A stretch of 64,000 bases of DNA from RXIX01 sp003989075 (GTDB taxonomy: Bacteria > Pseudomonadota > Gammaproteobacteria > Competibacterales > Competibacteraceae), in assembly GCA_029780415.1 (NCBI GenBank), contig JAKOYN010000044.1:1-64000 (forward strand). The letters run 5' to 3'. Below, in pieces: positions 26,347-34,667 of this stretch; the first letter of the stretch is position 1, and every line of letters starts with the position of its first letter. A model generated the notes under the pieces. That model had not been told where the DNA came from and searched no databases. It saw only the letters and a program-made list of their open reading frames with translations. A program made the position numbers and the translations under genes.

Positions 26347-28414
26347 GATCCGTGATCTGCTGATCGAAATCGGCACCGAGGAACTGCCGCCCAAGGCGCT
26401 GTTCGACCTGTCGCTGGCCTTCGAGCAGGGCATCGGCGAGGGCCTGGCCAAGGCCGGGCTGAACGGCTGCGAAATGACCCGCTTCGCTACGCCACGCCGT
26501 CTGGCAGTGCTGGTGCGCGGCCTGCCCCTGCGCCAGCCCGACCGGCGCATCGAGCGGCGCGGACCGGCGCTCAGCGCAGCCTTTGGCGCGGACGGTCAGC
26601 CGAGTAAGGCCGCCGAAGGTTTCGCCCGCTCCTGCGGGGTCAGCGTGGCCGATTTGCAGCGCCAGGAAACCGACAAAGGCGCCTGGCTGGTGCATATCAG
26701 CGTCGAACCGGGCGCAGCCACCGCCGGGTTGATTCCACCCATCGTCGAGGCCGCGCTGGCTGGCCTGCCGATTCCCAAGCGTATGCGCTGGGGTAATCGT
26801 GATGATGAGTTCGTGCGACCGGTGCACTGGGTCGTGCTCCTGTTCGGTGACGAGGTGATCCCGGCGACCCTGCTCGGCGCGCGCAGCGGTCGCGACAGCC
26901 GTGGTCATCGCTTCCACCATCCAGAGCCGATTCGCATCAGCTCACCGGCTGGCTATGCCCAGCAACTGGCCCGCGAAGGCCGGGTCATTGCCGATTTCGC
27001 CGAGCGCCGCGACGCCATCCGCGCTCATGCTGAGGCGGTCGCCAACGAGCTTGGCGGCATGGCCGTGATCAAGCCGGCGCTGCTTGACGAAGTCACGGCG
27101 CTGGTGGAATGGCCGGTAGCGCTGGCTGGCACCTTCGAAACCCGCTTTCTCAACGTGCCTGCTGAAGCGCTGATCAGCACCATGCAGGACAACCAGCGCT
27201 ATTTCCCGGTGGTCGATGCCCAGGGCCGGCTGCTGGCGCACTTCATCACCATCACCAACCTGGAAAGCCGCGACCCGACTCAGGTGCGTGCCGGCAATGA
27301 GCGGGTGATTCGACCACGCTTCAGCGACGCCGAGTTTTTCTGGAACCAGGATCGCAAGCAGCCCCTGGCCGCACGCATGGAGACACTGAACCATGTAGTG
27401 TTCCAGCAGCGCCTCGGGACCCTGGCGGCCAAGAGCGAGCGGGTTGCGACCCTGGCGCGCTTCATCGCCACACACAGCAGTGGCAATCCGGACTGGGCCG
27501 AGCGTGCGGCGCGGCTGGCCAAGTGCGACCTGATGAGCCAGATGGTGCAGGAATTCCCGGAACTGCAGGGCATCATGGGCCGCTACTACGCCCTGCACGA
27601 TCATGAAACCGCCGAAGTCGCCCAGGCCCTGGAAGAACAGTACCTGCCGCGTTTCGCCGGTGACCGGCTGCCGGCCAGCGCCACCGGCCGCACCCTGGCC
27701 CTGGCTGATCGGATCGATACCCTGGTGGGCATCTTCGCCATCGGTCAGGCGCCATCGGGTGCCAAGGATCCCTTCGCCCTGCGCCGCGCTGCGCTTGGCG
27801 TGCTGCGCATTCTGATCGAGGGGCAACTGGATCTGGATCTGGAAAAACTGCTGGAACAGGCAGCGGCAGCCTTCGAGCCGACCCTGCGCACCGGGCAGGC
27901 GGTCGCAACCGTGTTCGATTTCATCATGGAACGGCTGCGCGGCTACTATCTGGATCGCGATGTGCGTCCCGATACCTTCGAGGCCGTACTGGGCTGCCGG
28001 CCGGTGCGACCGCTGGACTTCGACCGGCGCATCGATGCTGTGCAGATTTTCCGCGCCCGTCCGGAAGCCGCCAGCCTGGCCGCGGCCAACAAGCGCATCC
28101 GCAACCTGCTCAAGAAGGTGGATGCGGTGCTGCCCTTCGAGGTGCGCCCCGACCTGCTGGTCGAAGAAGCTGAACAGGCTCTGGCCGGCCGACTGGTGGA
28201 ACTGTCTTCGGAAGTGCTGCCGCTGATGGAACGCGGCCTGTACGATGAGGCACTGGGTCGACTGGCCGCCCTGCGCGAGCCGGTCGATGCCTTTTTCGAT
28301 CAGGTACTGGTGCTGACTGAGGATGCGGCGCTGCGCGATAACCGCATCGCCCTGCTCAACGAGTTGAGCAGCCTGTTCCTGCGGGTGGCGGACTTCTCGC
28401 GCCTGCAGGACTGA
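26339..28414 (+). CDS. glyS: Glycyl-tRNA synthetase beta subunit
   Basis: A 691-residue beta subunit, which binds tRNA-Gly and carries an HD-like domain and a C-terminal anticodon-binding (DALR) domain. MTEIRDLLIEIGTEELPPKAL is the standard N-terminus. The C-terminal NELSSLFLRVADFSRLQ is also typical. It overlaps glyQ by eight bases. The parS palindrome follows 38 bases after the stop. Confidence 0.96.
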   Translation: MTEIRDLLIEIGTEELPPKALFDLSLAFEQGIGEGLAKAGLNGCEMTRFATPRRLAVLVRGLPLRQPDRRIERRGPALSAAFGADGQPSKAAEGFARSCGVSVADLQRQETDKGAWLVHISVEPGAATAGLIPPIVEAALAGLPIPKRMRWGNRDDEFVRPVHWVVLLFGDEVIPATLLGARSGRDSRGHRFHHPEPIRISSPAGYAQQLAREGRVIADFAERRDAIRAHAEAVANELGGMAVIKPALLDEVTALVEWPVALAGTFETRFLNVPAEALISTMQDNQRYFPVVDAQGRLLAHFITITNLESRDPTQVRAGNERVIRPRFSDAEFFWNQDRKQPLAARMETLNHVVFQQRLGTLAAKSERVATLARFIATHSSGNPDWAERAARLAKCDLMSQMVQEFPELQGIMGRYYALHDHETAEVAQALEEQYLPRFAGDRLPASATGRTLALADRIDTLVGIFAIGQAPSGAKDPFALRRAALGVLRILIEGQLDLDLEKLLEQAAAAFEPTLRTGQAVATVFDFIMERLRGYYLDRDVRPDTFEAVLGCRPVRPLDFDRRIDAVQIFRARPEAASLAAANKRIRNLLKKVDAVLPFEVRPDLLVEEAEQALAGRLVELSSEVLPLMERGLYDEALGRLAALREPVDAFFDQVLVLTEDAALRDNRIALLNELSSLFLRVADFSRLQD

Positions 28415-28451
28415 AGGCGCGACCGCAGCAATGCATATCCGCAGCCCATCC

Positions 28452-28481
28452 GGACTGTGGTTTCACGTGAAACCACAGTCC
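28452..28481. promoter_or_regulatory. parS site 3 inside a 30-bp perfect palindrome
   Basis: The core GGTTTCACGTGAAACC (28459-28474) is a symmetric parS variant. It is extended by GGACTGT on the left and ACAGTCC on the right, so the whole 30 bases read identically on both strands. It lies between glyS and gmhB. No T-run follows, so terminator function is unlikely to explain the extra symmetry. Confidence 0.85.
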
Positions 28482-28505
28482 CGCTAACGGGTCCACGACA
28501 CGACG

Positions 28506-29054
28506 ATGAAACTGCTGATCCTGGATCGCGATGGTGTGATCAACCATGACTCCGACGACTACATCAAGTCGCCGGAGGAGTGGTTGCCGCTGCCAGGCAG
28601 CCTGGAAGCCATCGCCCGGCTCAACCATGCCGGTTACCGGGTCGTGGTGGCGACCAACCAGTCCGGCATCAGCCGTGGCCTGTTCGACCTGGAAACGCTC
28701 AACCTGATCCACCGCAAGATGCACCGCATGGTTCAGGAAGCCGGCGGCCTGATCGAAGCGGTATTCTTCTGCCCGGATATCGACGAATCCAATCCCTACC
28801 GCAAGCCCAACCCGGGCATGCTGCTGGAGATTGGCCGGCGCCTGAATTGCAGCCTGCAGGGCGTGCCGGTAGTCGGCGACAGCGTGCGTGATATTCGTGC
28901 CGCCCGGGCCGCCAATGCCTGGCCGCTGCTGGTACGCACCGGCAAGGGCGTCCAGACGCTGATCCAGGATGCGGAAAGCTGCGCCAACGTGGCGGTGTTC
29001 GCTGATCTGGCCGCTGTCGCCGACTACCTGCTCACTCTCCCTGACCATGACTAA
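28506..29054 (+). CDS. gmhB: D-glycero-beta-D-manno-heptose-1,7-bisphosphate 7-phosphatase family (GmhB-like HAD phosphatase)
   Basis: A 182-residue HAD phosphatase. The nucleophile and acid/base are D7 and D9 in ILDRDGVIN. The ATNQSGISRG, RKPNPGM and VGDSVRDI motifs follow. GmhB makes heptose-1-P for LPS inner core. The family's zinc loop (Cys-X-His, then Cys-X-Cys before the RKP motif) is mostly lost: only the first Cys remains (FFCPDIDESNPYRKP). Substrate specificity may therefore differ. It precedes plsC with an eight-base overlap, an arrangement also seen near the pseudomonad origin. Confidence 0.85.
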   Translation: MKLLILDRDGVINHDSDDYIKSPEEWLPLPGSLEAIARLNHAGYRVVVATNQSGISRGLFDLETLNLIHRKMHRMVQEAGGLIEAVFFCPDIDESNPYRKPNPGMLLEIGRRLNCSLQGVPVVGDSVRDIRAARAANAWPLLVRTGKGVQTLIQDAESCANVAVFADLAAVADYLLTLPDHD

Positions 29055-29844
29055 CGCCTCCCAAACCCTGCCCCCCCTGCGCCACACGCCGGTGCGCGTG
29101 TTACGCTCGCTGCTGTTTTCACTGGGCCTGCTGCTCTCGACCTGTGTCATATCGACGCTGGTGGTGCTGGCTTTTGCGCTGCCCTTCACCCAGCGCTATC
29201 GCATCGCCCAGTACTGGAGCCGTTTTAATATCGAGTGGCTGCGCATCACCTGTGGCATCAATTACCGGCTCAGCGGCGTCGAGCACATTCCCGATCGGCC
29301 GGTGATCGTGATGGCCAAGCACCAGTCGACCTGGGAAACCATTTTCCTGCAGCAGTATCTGCCGCCGCTGGCCTGGGTGCTCAAGCGTGAACTGCTCTGG
29401 CTGCCGTTCTTCGGCTGGGCGATGGCGCTGCTGCGGCCGATCGCCATCAACCGTGCTGCCAGCACCTCGGCGGTCAAGCAGGTGATCCGCCAGGGCACGG
29501 AGCACCTGCGGCAGGGACAGTGGGTGCTGATCTTTCCCGAGGGTACCCGCACCGCACCCGGCGTGCGCCAGCGCTATGGCATGGGCGGCGCGGTACTGGC
29601 CGCGCACAGCGGCTTCCCCATTCTGCCGGTGGCCCTGAACGCCGGCGAATTCTGGCCACGTCAGGGGTTTCTCAAGCGGCCGGGCACGATCGACGTGGTG
29701 TTCGGGCCGCTGATCGACAGTACCGGGCGCCGGCCTCAGGAATTGAACCAGCAGGTCGAAACGTGGATCGAGAACACCATGACGCGGATCAGCGGTGTGG
29801 CGGCGCAAGCGGTCGCGCCACCTGTGAGCGAACCGACATCCTAA
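29047..29844 (+). CDS. plsC: 1-acyl-sn-glycerol-3-phosphate acyltransferase (PlsC family)
   Basis: A 265-residue membrane acyltransferase. The first helix (about 19-43) anchors it. The catalytic motif is HQSTWE, an HX4E form in place of HX4D, as seen in many proteobacterial PlsC paralogues. FPEGTRT binds the glycerol phosphate. It makes phosphatidic acid from lysophosphatidic acid. The start at 29047 overlaps the gmhB stop by eight bases. A second plsC may exist elsewhere in the genome. Confidence 0.9.
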   Translation: MTNASQTLPPLRHTPVRVLRSLLFSLGLLLSTCVISTLVVLAFALPFTQRYRIAQYWSRFNIEWLRITCGINYRLSGVEHIPDRPVIVMAKHQSTWETIFLQQYLPPLAWVLKRELLWLPFFGWAMALLRPIAINRAASTSAVKQVIRQGTEHLRQGQWVLIFPEGTRTAPGVRQRYGMGGAVLAAHSGFPILPVALNAGEFWPRQGFLKRPGTIDVVFGPLIDSTGRRPQELNQQVETWIENTMTRISGVAAQAVAPPVSEPTS

Positions 29845-29862
29845 AACAGGAGCGATGCCCCG

Positions 29863-30552
29863 ATGGTCTTTAGCACCAGCCAGCACACCGTCAGACGGTT
29901 CGATGCGGAAATCAGCGGCCTGCTCAGGCAGGTTCTGGACATGGGCCGCGATGCCGAGCACCAGGTTTGCCTCGCCGTGCAGGCGCTGGAAAACGGCGAT
30001 GCCGAGCTTGCGCGGACGGTGATTGCCGGTGATGCCGCACTCAATCGCCGCGACCGCGATATCGACCAGTTCTGCGTGCGCCTGCTGGCCCGCCGGCAGC
30101 CGATGAGCTCCGACATGCGCATGGTGCTGTCCCTGAACAAGGCAGTCGCCGACCTGGAGCGGATCGGCGATGAAGCCAAGAGCATCGCCGGGAAAACGCT
30201 GGCCATTCAGGAGCGCGGCCATGCGCCGCTCAGTGGCATGGCCGTTGACGTCGACCACCTGGCGCGGGTGGCGCTGGAACAGCTCAACAGTGCCCTGACA
30301 ATTCTGGAACGCATGGATCCGGAACAGGCCTGGCAACTGCTGCGCCGTCACGAGAATCCGGTCGACGTAGTGTTTCAGGACAGTCTGCGCGCCCTCAGCA
30401 CCCATGCCCTGGGCGGCGAACCGGCGGTCTCCACGGTGATCGATGTAGTGCTGGCGCTGAAGGCATTAAAGCGGGTCGCTGATCACGCCGAGAATCTCAT
30501 CGAGTATGTGATCTACGTCGTTGAGGGGCAGGATATCCGCCACGCGCTTTAG
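29863..30552 (+). CDS. phoU: Phosphate signalling regulator PhoU
   Basis: A 229-residue protein of two three-helix bundles with the metal-binding motifs expected of PhoU (LNKAVADLERIGDEAKSIA and ALKALKRVADHAENLIEYVIY). PhoU damps the PhoR-PhoB response and Pst transport. It is normally at the end of pstSCAB; here no pst or phoBR gene is adjacent. The start is preceded by AGGAG at a rather long spacing of about 11 bases. Confidence 0.93.
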   Translation: MVFSTSQHTVRRFDAEISGLLRQVLDMGRDAEHQVCLAVQALENGDAELARTVIAGDAALNRRDRDIDQFCVRLLARRQPMSSDMRMVLSLNKAVADLERIGDEAKSIAGKTLAIQERGHAPLSGMAVDVDHLARVALEQLNSALTILERMDPEQAWQLLRRHENPVDVVFQDSLRALSTHALGGEPAVSTVIDVVLALKALKRVADHAENLIEYVIYVVEGQDIRHAL

Positions 30553-30604
30553 ATACGCGCTGTCATTCCCGTTCGTCCGGGAATGGGAATGACAGCATCG
30601 TATG
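30552..30604. repeat. REP-like inverted repeat between phoU and murU
   Basis: A 12-base-pair perfect stem (30559-30570 with 30585-30596) contains the GTCATTCCC / GGGAATGAC arms typical of dispersed REP elements in proteobacteria. An inner alternative stem CATTCCCG/CGGGAATG overlaps it, and ATACG/CGTAT extends it outward. It sits between convergent genes and may also end both transcripts. Confidence 0.65.
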
Positions 30605-30610
30605 TCGTAT

Positions 30611-31288
30611 TCAGCCAGCCCGCAGCGCCAGATCCAATTGTGCCAGTCGCTGCGGGGTGCCGATATCCTGCCAGCGCCCGCCATGGCGCTCGCCATGCAC
30701 CTGTCCACTGGCCATTGCCTGGCGCAGCAGCGGCCCGAGCGGAAAGCGCCCGGCGCAGCATCCGGCAAATAGCGCTGGATGCAGCACGCTGATACCGCTG
30801 AAGGTCAGGCGCGGCGCATCCGGTGCTCCCTGCCCGGTCACCGCGCCATCCGCGGCCAGGACGAAATCACCCTCGGGATGATGCGGCGGGTTATCCACCA
30901 GCACCAGATGGGCCAGACCGGCCAGCGCTGCGGGCAAGCGGGTAAAGGGATAGTCGCTCCACACGTCGCCATTGACCACCAGGAATGGCGCCGACCCCAG
31001 CAGCGGCAAGGCGTTGAAAATGCCGCCGCCGGTTTCCAGCGCCTCCGGCGGTTCCGGCGACCAGGCAATGCGCACGCCCCAGTGCTGGCCATCGCCCAGC
31101 GCCGCCGGTAACTGTTCGCCGAGATGGCCGGTGTTGATCACCAGTTCAGTGATGCCGGCCGCACGCAAGGCCTCCAGATGATGGACGATCAGCGGCTTGC
31201 CGGCCACCGGCAGCAAGGGCTTGGGCGTGTGATCGGTCAACGGCCGCATGCGCTCGCCACGTCCGGCGGCAAGAATCATCGCCTTCAT
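30611..31288 (-). CDS. murU: N-acetylmuramate alpha-1-phosphate uridylyltransferase MurU
   Basis: A 225-residue sugar-1-phosphate nucleotidyltransferase with the signature MILAAGRGERMRPLTDHTPKPLLPV and the catalytic NGDVWSDYPF. Beside amgK it matches MurU, which makes UDP-MurNAc in the peptidoglycan recycling route that bypasses MurA and thus tolerates fosfomycin. The start at 31288 overlaps the amgK stop in an ATGA; the frame is open five codons further. Confidence 0.9.
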   Translation of the reverse strand: MKAMILAAGRGERMRPLTDHTPKPLLPVAGKPLIVHHLEALRAAGITELVINTGHLGEQLPAALGDGQHWGVRIAWSPEPPEALETGGGIFNALPLLGSAPFLVVNGDVWSDYPFTRLPAALAGLAHLVLVDNPPHHPEGDFVLAADGAVTGQGAPDAPRLTFSGISVLHPALFAGCCAGRFPLGPLLRQAMASGQVHGERHGGRWQDIGTPQRLAQLDLALRAG

Positions 31289-32283
31289 GCCGGCGGCGTC
31301 CACTGATCTACGCCACGCGCGCGCAGCAGCGCTCGCAGGCCAGCCAGATCCGGATAACGCGCCGCCACATCCAGCAGATAACCAAGCGTGCGCGGAATAT
31401 CGTCTAGATAGCCGGACTTGCCATCGCGCAGCTTCAGCCGGGCGAAAATGCCAATCGCCTTGAGATGCCGCTGCGCACCCATCAAATCGAACCAGCGCAG
31501 GAACTGCCCGGCATCATCCAGACCGTTCATGCCCAGCGCCCGCAGGCGCGCCCGGTGCGCCAGCGCCCAGGATTCGACCTCGGAACGCGGCCAGGCGATA
31601 TAGCAATCGCGCAGCAGCGATACCAGGTCATAGGTTACCGCGCCCACTACTGCATCCTGAAAATCCAGCACCCCGGGGTTATCCGGCGTAGTGACCATCA
31701 GATTGCGCGAATGATAATCGCGATGCACCCAGACCCGGGGCTGCTCCAGGGCATTATCCGCCAGCCGGGCAAACGCCTGATCCAGCACGACCTGCTCATC
31801 GGCATCCAGTGTCAGGCCCAGCAGTCGCCCGAGGAACCACTCGCGGAACAGCTCCATTTCCCGGTGCAGCAGTGCCGTGTCATAGGGCGGCAGCAGCGGT
31901 GAGCCCGGATCGCCACCGGTCTGCAAGCGCGCCAGGGCCTCCAGGGCATCGCCATAGAGCAGCTGCACGGTCCCGGCATCGAGCGCGCTCAGGTACTGGC
32001 GCGAACCCAGATCGCTTAGCAGCAGCAGGCCCTGATCGAGATCCCCCGCCAGCACCTCGGGCGCGTTTAGACCCAGGCCACGCAGCGCGGCAGCGATGGC
32101 AACAAATGGCCGACAATCCTCCTTGTCCGGTGGCGCATCCATGACGATACCGGTCTGGCCGTTGTACCAGACCCGGAAATAACGACGGAAACTGGCGTCA
32201 CTGGACGCCGGGGCGAGGCCGGCCAGCGGCGCCGGCAGCACCGTCTCCAGCCAGATCCGCAATAACTGCTCACGATCATTCAC
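31285..32283 (-). CDS. amgK: N-acetylmuramate/N-acetylglucosamine kinase AmgK
   Basis: A 332-residue aminoglycoside-phosphotransferase-fold kinase that phosphorylates MurNAc at C1 for MurU. The ATP-lobe ASSDASFRRYFRV, the catalytic loop WVHRDYHSRNLMV and the metal-binding VLDFQDAVVG are clear. The frame is open far upstream into lptD on the other strand, so the start is uncertain. GTG 32283 with GGGAGG about 11 bases upstream gives normal family length. It is divergent from lptD with 69 bases between. Confidence 0.9.
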   Translation of the reverse strand: MNDREQLLRIWLETVLPAPLAGLAPASSDASFRRYFRVWYNGQTGIVMDAPPDKEDCRPFVAIAAALRGLGLNAPEVLAGDLDQGLLLLSDLGSRQYLSALDAGTVQLLYGDALEALARLQTGGDPGSPLLPPYDTALLHREMELFREWFLGRLLGLTLDADEQVVLDQAFARLADNALEQPRVWVHRDYHSRNLMVTTPDNPGVLDFQDAVVGAVTYDLVSLLRDCYIAWPRSEVESWALAHRARLRALGMNGLDDAGQFLRWFDLMGAQRHLKAIGIFARLKLRDGKSGYLDDIPRTLGYLLDVAARYPDLAGLRALLRARGVDQWTPPA

Positions 32284-32352
32284 GAAACTCACGCCCTCCC
32301 GGTGCGATTGCAGCAAACCCTCAATGTGTGCGATGTTAGGGCACTTCCATTC

Positions 32353-34650
32353 ATGCGTAAAATCCGTTCCGTGACGCCGTATCACCGCACGCTTCTCATC
32401 GGCGCCGCACTGGCCCTGTTTCCAGTGGCCGGCGCGTGGGCGCAGTCCGCTGATCTGCCCGGTCCCTGGGCGCGCTGCGAAACCGATGTGCTGGCCAGCG
32501 AGATCGTTCCGGCTACGCCAGACACGCCGCCGGCCGGGCAGGCACCGCTGCAGGCCGATGCCGAGCAGATCGAGTCTTCCGCCACGCAGTCGCTGCTGGA
32601 GGGCAACGTCAACCTGACCCGTGGCGAGCAGCGACTGCGCGCCGAGCGCATCAGCGTCGACCGCGAGGCCAACCGCGCCCAAGCCACCGGTGGGTTTGTC
32701 TATGGCGATTCGCGCCAGGCGCTGCGCGGCCAGGAAGCAGATATTGATCTGGCCAGCGAGAGTGGCTCGTTCAAGGAGGTCGACTATTATCTGGCCGAGC
32801 GCAACGGCCAAGGCTCGGCCAAGACCGTGCAGGTGGATCGACGCCAGCGCCGCAGTCAGTTGCACGACGCCACCTACTCCACCTGTCCGCGCAGTAGCCG
32901 TGAGGACTGGGAATTGCGCGCCGACGAACTGCTGCTGGATGAAACCACCGATCGTGGCACTGCACACGACATCACGCTGGCCTTTCGCGATACGCCGCTG
33001 CTCTACTTTCCCTACCTGTCATTTCCGCTGAGCGACGCGCGCCAGTCCGGTTTCCTGTTTCCGCGTCAGGGCTACGCCAGCGAAACCGGCGTTGATATCA
33101 CGGTGCCGTATTACTGGAACATCGCGCCCGACCGCGACCTGACCTTCACGCCCCGGATCATGACCGAGCGCGGCATTCTGCTCGGCCTGGAATACCGCTA
33201 CCTGGAACCCAACCGGCGCGGTCAAATCGGCCTGGAATATATACCCTATGACCGCCGCTACGGTGGCGAGCGCGGCTCGTTCCGGATCAGCGACCGCGAC
33301 GCGCCGCTGCCTAATACCTACACCGACCTGCGCTACGAATACGTCTCCGACGACAGCTATCTGAACGATCTGAGCAACAACCTCGATTTTCTCACCGTCA
33401 ACTATCTGGAACGGCACCTCGACGCCCGCTATTACGGTGAGGGCTGGCAGGCACTGGCGCGGGTACAGGGTTTCCAGATACTCAATCCGGCGCTGTTCGC
33501 CCTCTCCGGAAATCCCTATGAACGGCTGCCGCAACTGCTGTTCAACGGCGACTGGCCGGCCACTGCAGCCAGCGGGCTGCGCTACCGGCTGCATGGCGAG
33601 GCGGTCAACTTTTACCAGTCCGATGCGGTTACCGGCGTCCGGATCGACCTGTGGCCGAGCGTGAACTGGACGCTGGAACAGCCCTGGGGCTATCTCAAGC
33701 CCGAGCTTGGCTTCCGCTATACCGGCTACCAGCTGAACGATACCGCTGCGGACGCCAACGATGCGCCCTCGCGCAGCGCGCCGATTCTCAGCCTGGACAG
33801 CGGACTGATCTTCGAGCGACCGCTGCAGGCCGCCTGGCTGGGCGTGAATGGCGGTACCCAGACCCTGGAGCCGCGACTGTTCTATCTGTATGTGCCCTAT
33901 CGTGATCAGAATGACATTCCGCTGTTTGACAGTAGCGTGATGGATCGCGATTTCGACTGGCTGTTTCGCCACAATCGCTTCACCGGCGCCGACCGGCTCG
34001 GCGATGCCAACCAGTTGACCGCAGCGCTGACCACCCGCCTGATCGACGGACCCAGCGGCCGCGAGCGGCTGCGCGCCAGCATTGGCCAGATCCAGTATTT
34101 CGAGGATCGGCGCGTGACCCTGGAGCCGGATCTGCCGCCGGAAACCGCCGCCAACTCGGGGCTGATCGCCCAAGCCGGTCTGAACCTGTCGACGCGGTGG
34201 TCGATACAGGGTGGCGTGCAGTTGGAGCCGGATAACAGCGACGTGCTGCGCACCGGCTTTGATCTGCGCTACTACGCCAACCCCCGGCAACTGTTCAACC
34301 TGACCTACCTGCTGGACCGCGACCAGCCGGATATGAATCTGGACGATCAGATCCATGCCGTGGATGTCTCGGTGCTCTGGCCGCTGAGCGCCCAATGGCG
34401 GGTGATCGCGCGCTGGAATCAGGCATTGAACGTCGCGCGCAACCTGGAAACTCTGGCTGGTTTTGAATACGACGACTGCTGCTGGGCGGTGCGCGCCGTG
34501 GCCCGCAACTACCGTAACAGCCCTACGGATACCGATGCCCAGACAGCGTTCTACCTTGAGCTGGAGCTGAAAGGCCTCTCGCGCCTGGGCAGTGGCCTGG
34601 AAACCTTGTTGAGCAATTCCATTTTCGGCTACCAACCAATCCGCTATTGA
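32353..34650 (+). CDS. lptD: LPS-assembly protein LptD
   Basis: A 765-residue outer-membrane LPS translocon. The signal peptide ends AGAWAQS. The N-terminal OstA-like jellyroll (ADAEQIESSATQSLLEGNVNLTRGEQRL) precedes a large beta-barrel. Four cysteines lie in the expected places (C42, the STCPRS Cys, and the adjacent pair DDCCW), allowing the inter-domain disulphides needed for function. MRKIRSV at 32353 is the preferred start; 17 further codons are open upstream. It leads an lptD-surA-rsmA group. Confidence 0.95.
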   Translation: MRKIRSVTPYHRTLLIGAALALFPVAGAWAQSADLPGPWARCETDVLASEIVPATPDTPPAGQAPLQADAEQIESSATQSLLEGNVNLTRGEQRLRAERISVDREANRAQATGGFVYGDSRQALRGQEADIDLASESGSFKEVDYYLAERNGQGSAKTVQVDRRQRRSQLHDATYSTCPRSSREDWELRADELLLDETTDRGTAHDITLAFRDTPLLYFPYLSFPLSDARQSGFLFPRQGYASETGVDITVPYYWNIAPDRDLTFTPRIMTERGILLGLEYRYLEPNRRGQIGLEYIPYDRRYGGERGSFRISDRDAPLPNTYTDLRYEYVSDDSYLNDLSNNLDFLTVNYLERHLDARYYGEGWQALARVQGFQILNPALFALSGNPYERLPQLLFNGDWPATAASGLRYRLHGEAVNFYQSDAVTGVRIDLWPSVNWTLEQPWGYLKPELGFRYTGYQLNDTAADANDAPSRSAPILSLDSGLIFERPLQAAWLGVNGGTQTLEPRLFYLYVPYRDQNDIPLFDSSVMDRDFDWLFRHNRFTGADRLGDANQLTAALTTRLIDGPSGRERLRASIGQIQYFEDRRVTLEPDLPPETAANSGLIAQAGLNLSTRWSIQGGVQLEPDNSDVLRTGFDLRYYANPRQLFNLTYLLDRDQPDMNLDDQIHAVDVSVLWPLSAQWRVIARWNQALNVARNLETLAGFEYDDCCWAVRAVARNYRNSPTDTDAQTAFYLELELKGLSRLGSGLETLLSNSIFGYQPIRY

Positions 34651-34667
34651 ACACTGAGACCTGCACG

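Noticed and set aside
30886..30896. DnaA-box-like TTATCCACC
   Set aside because: Single site within the murU coding sequence, with no cluster of boxes or AT-rich element; not evidence for an origin.
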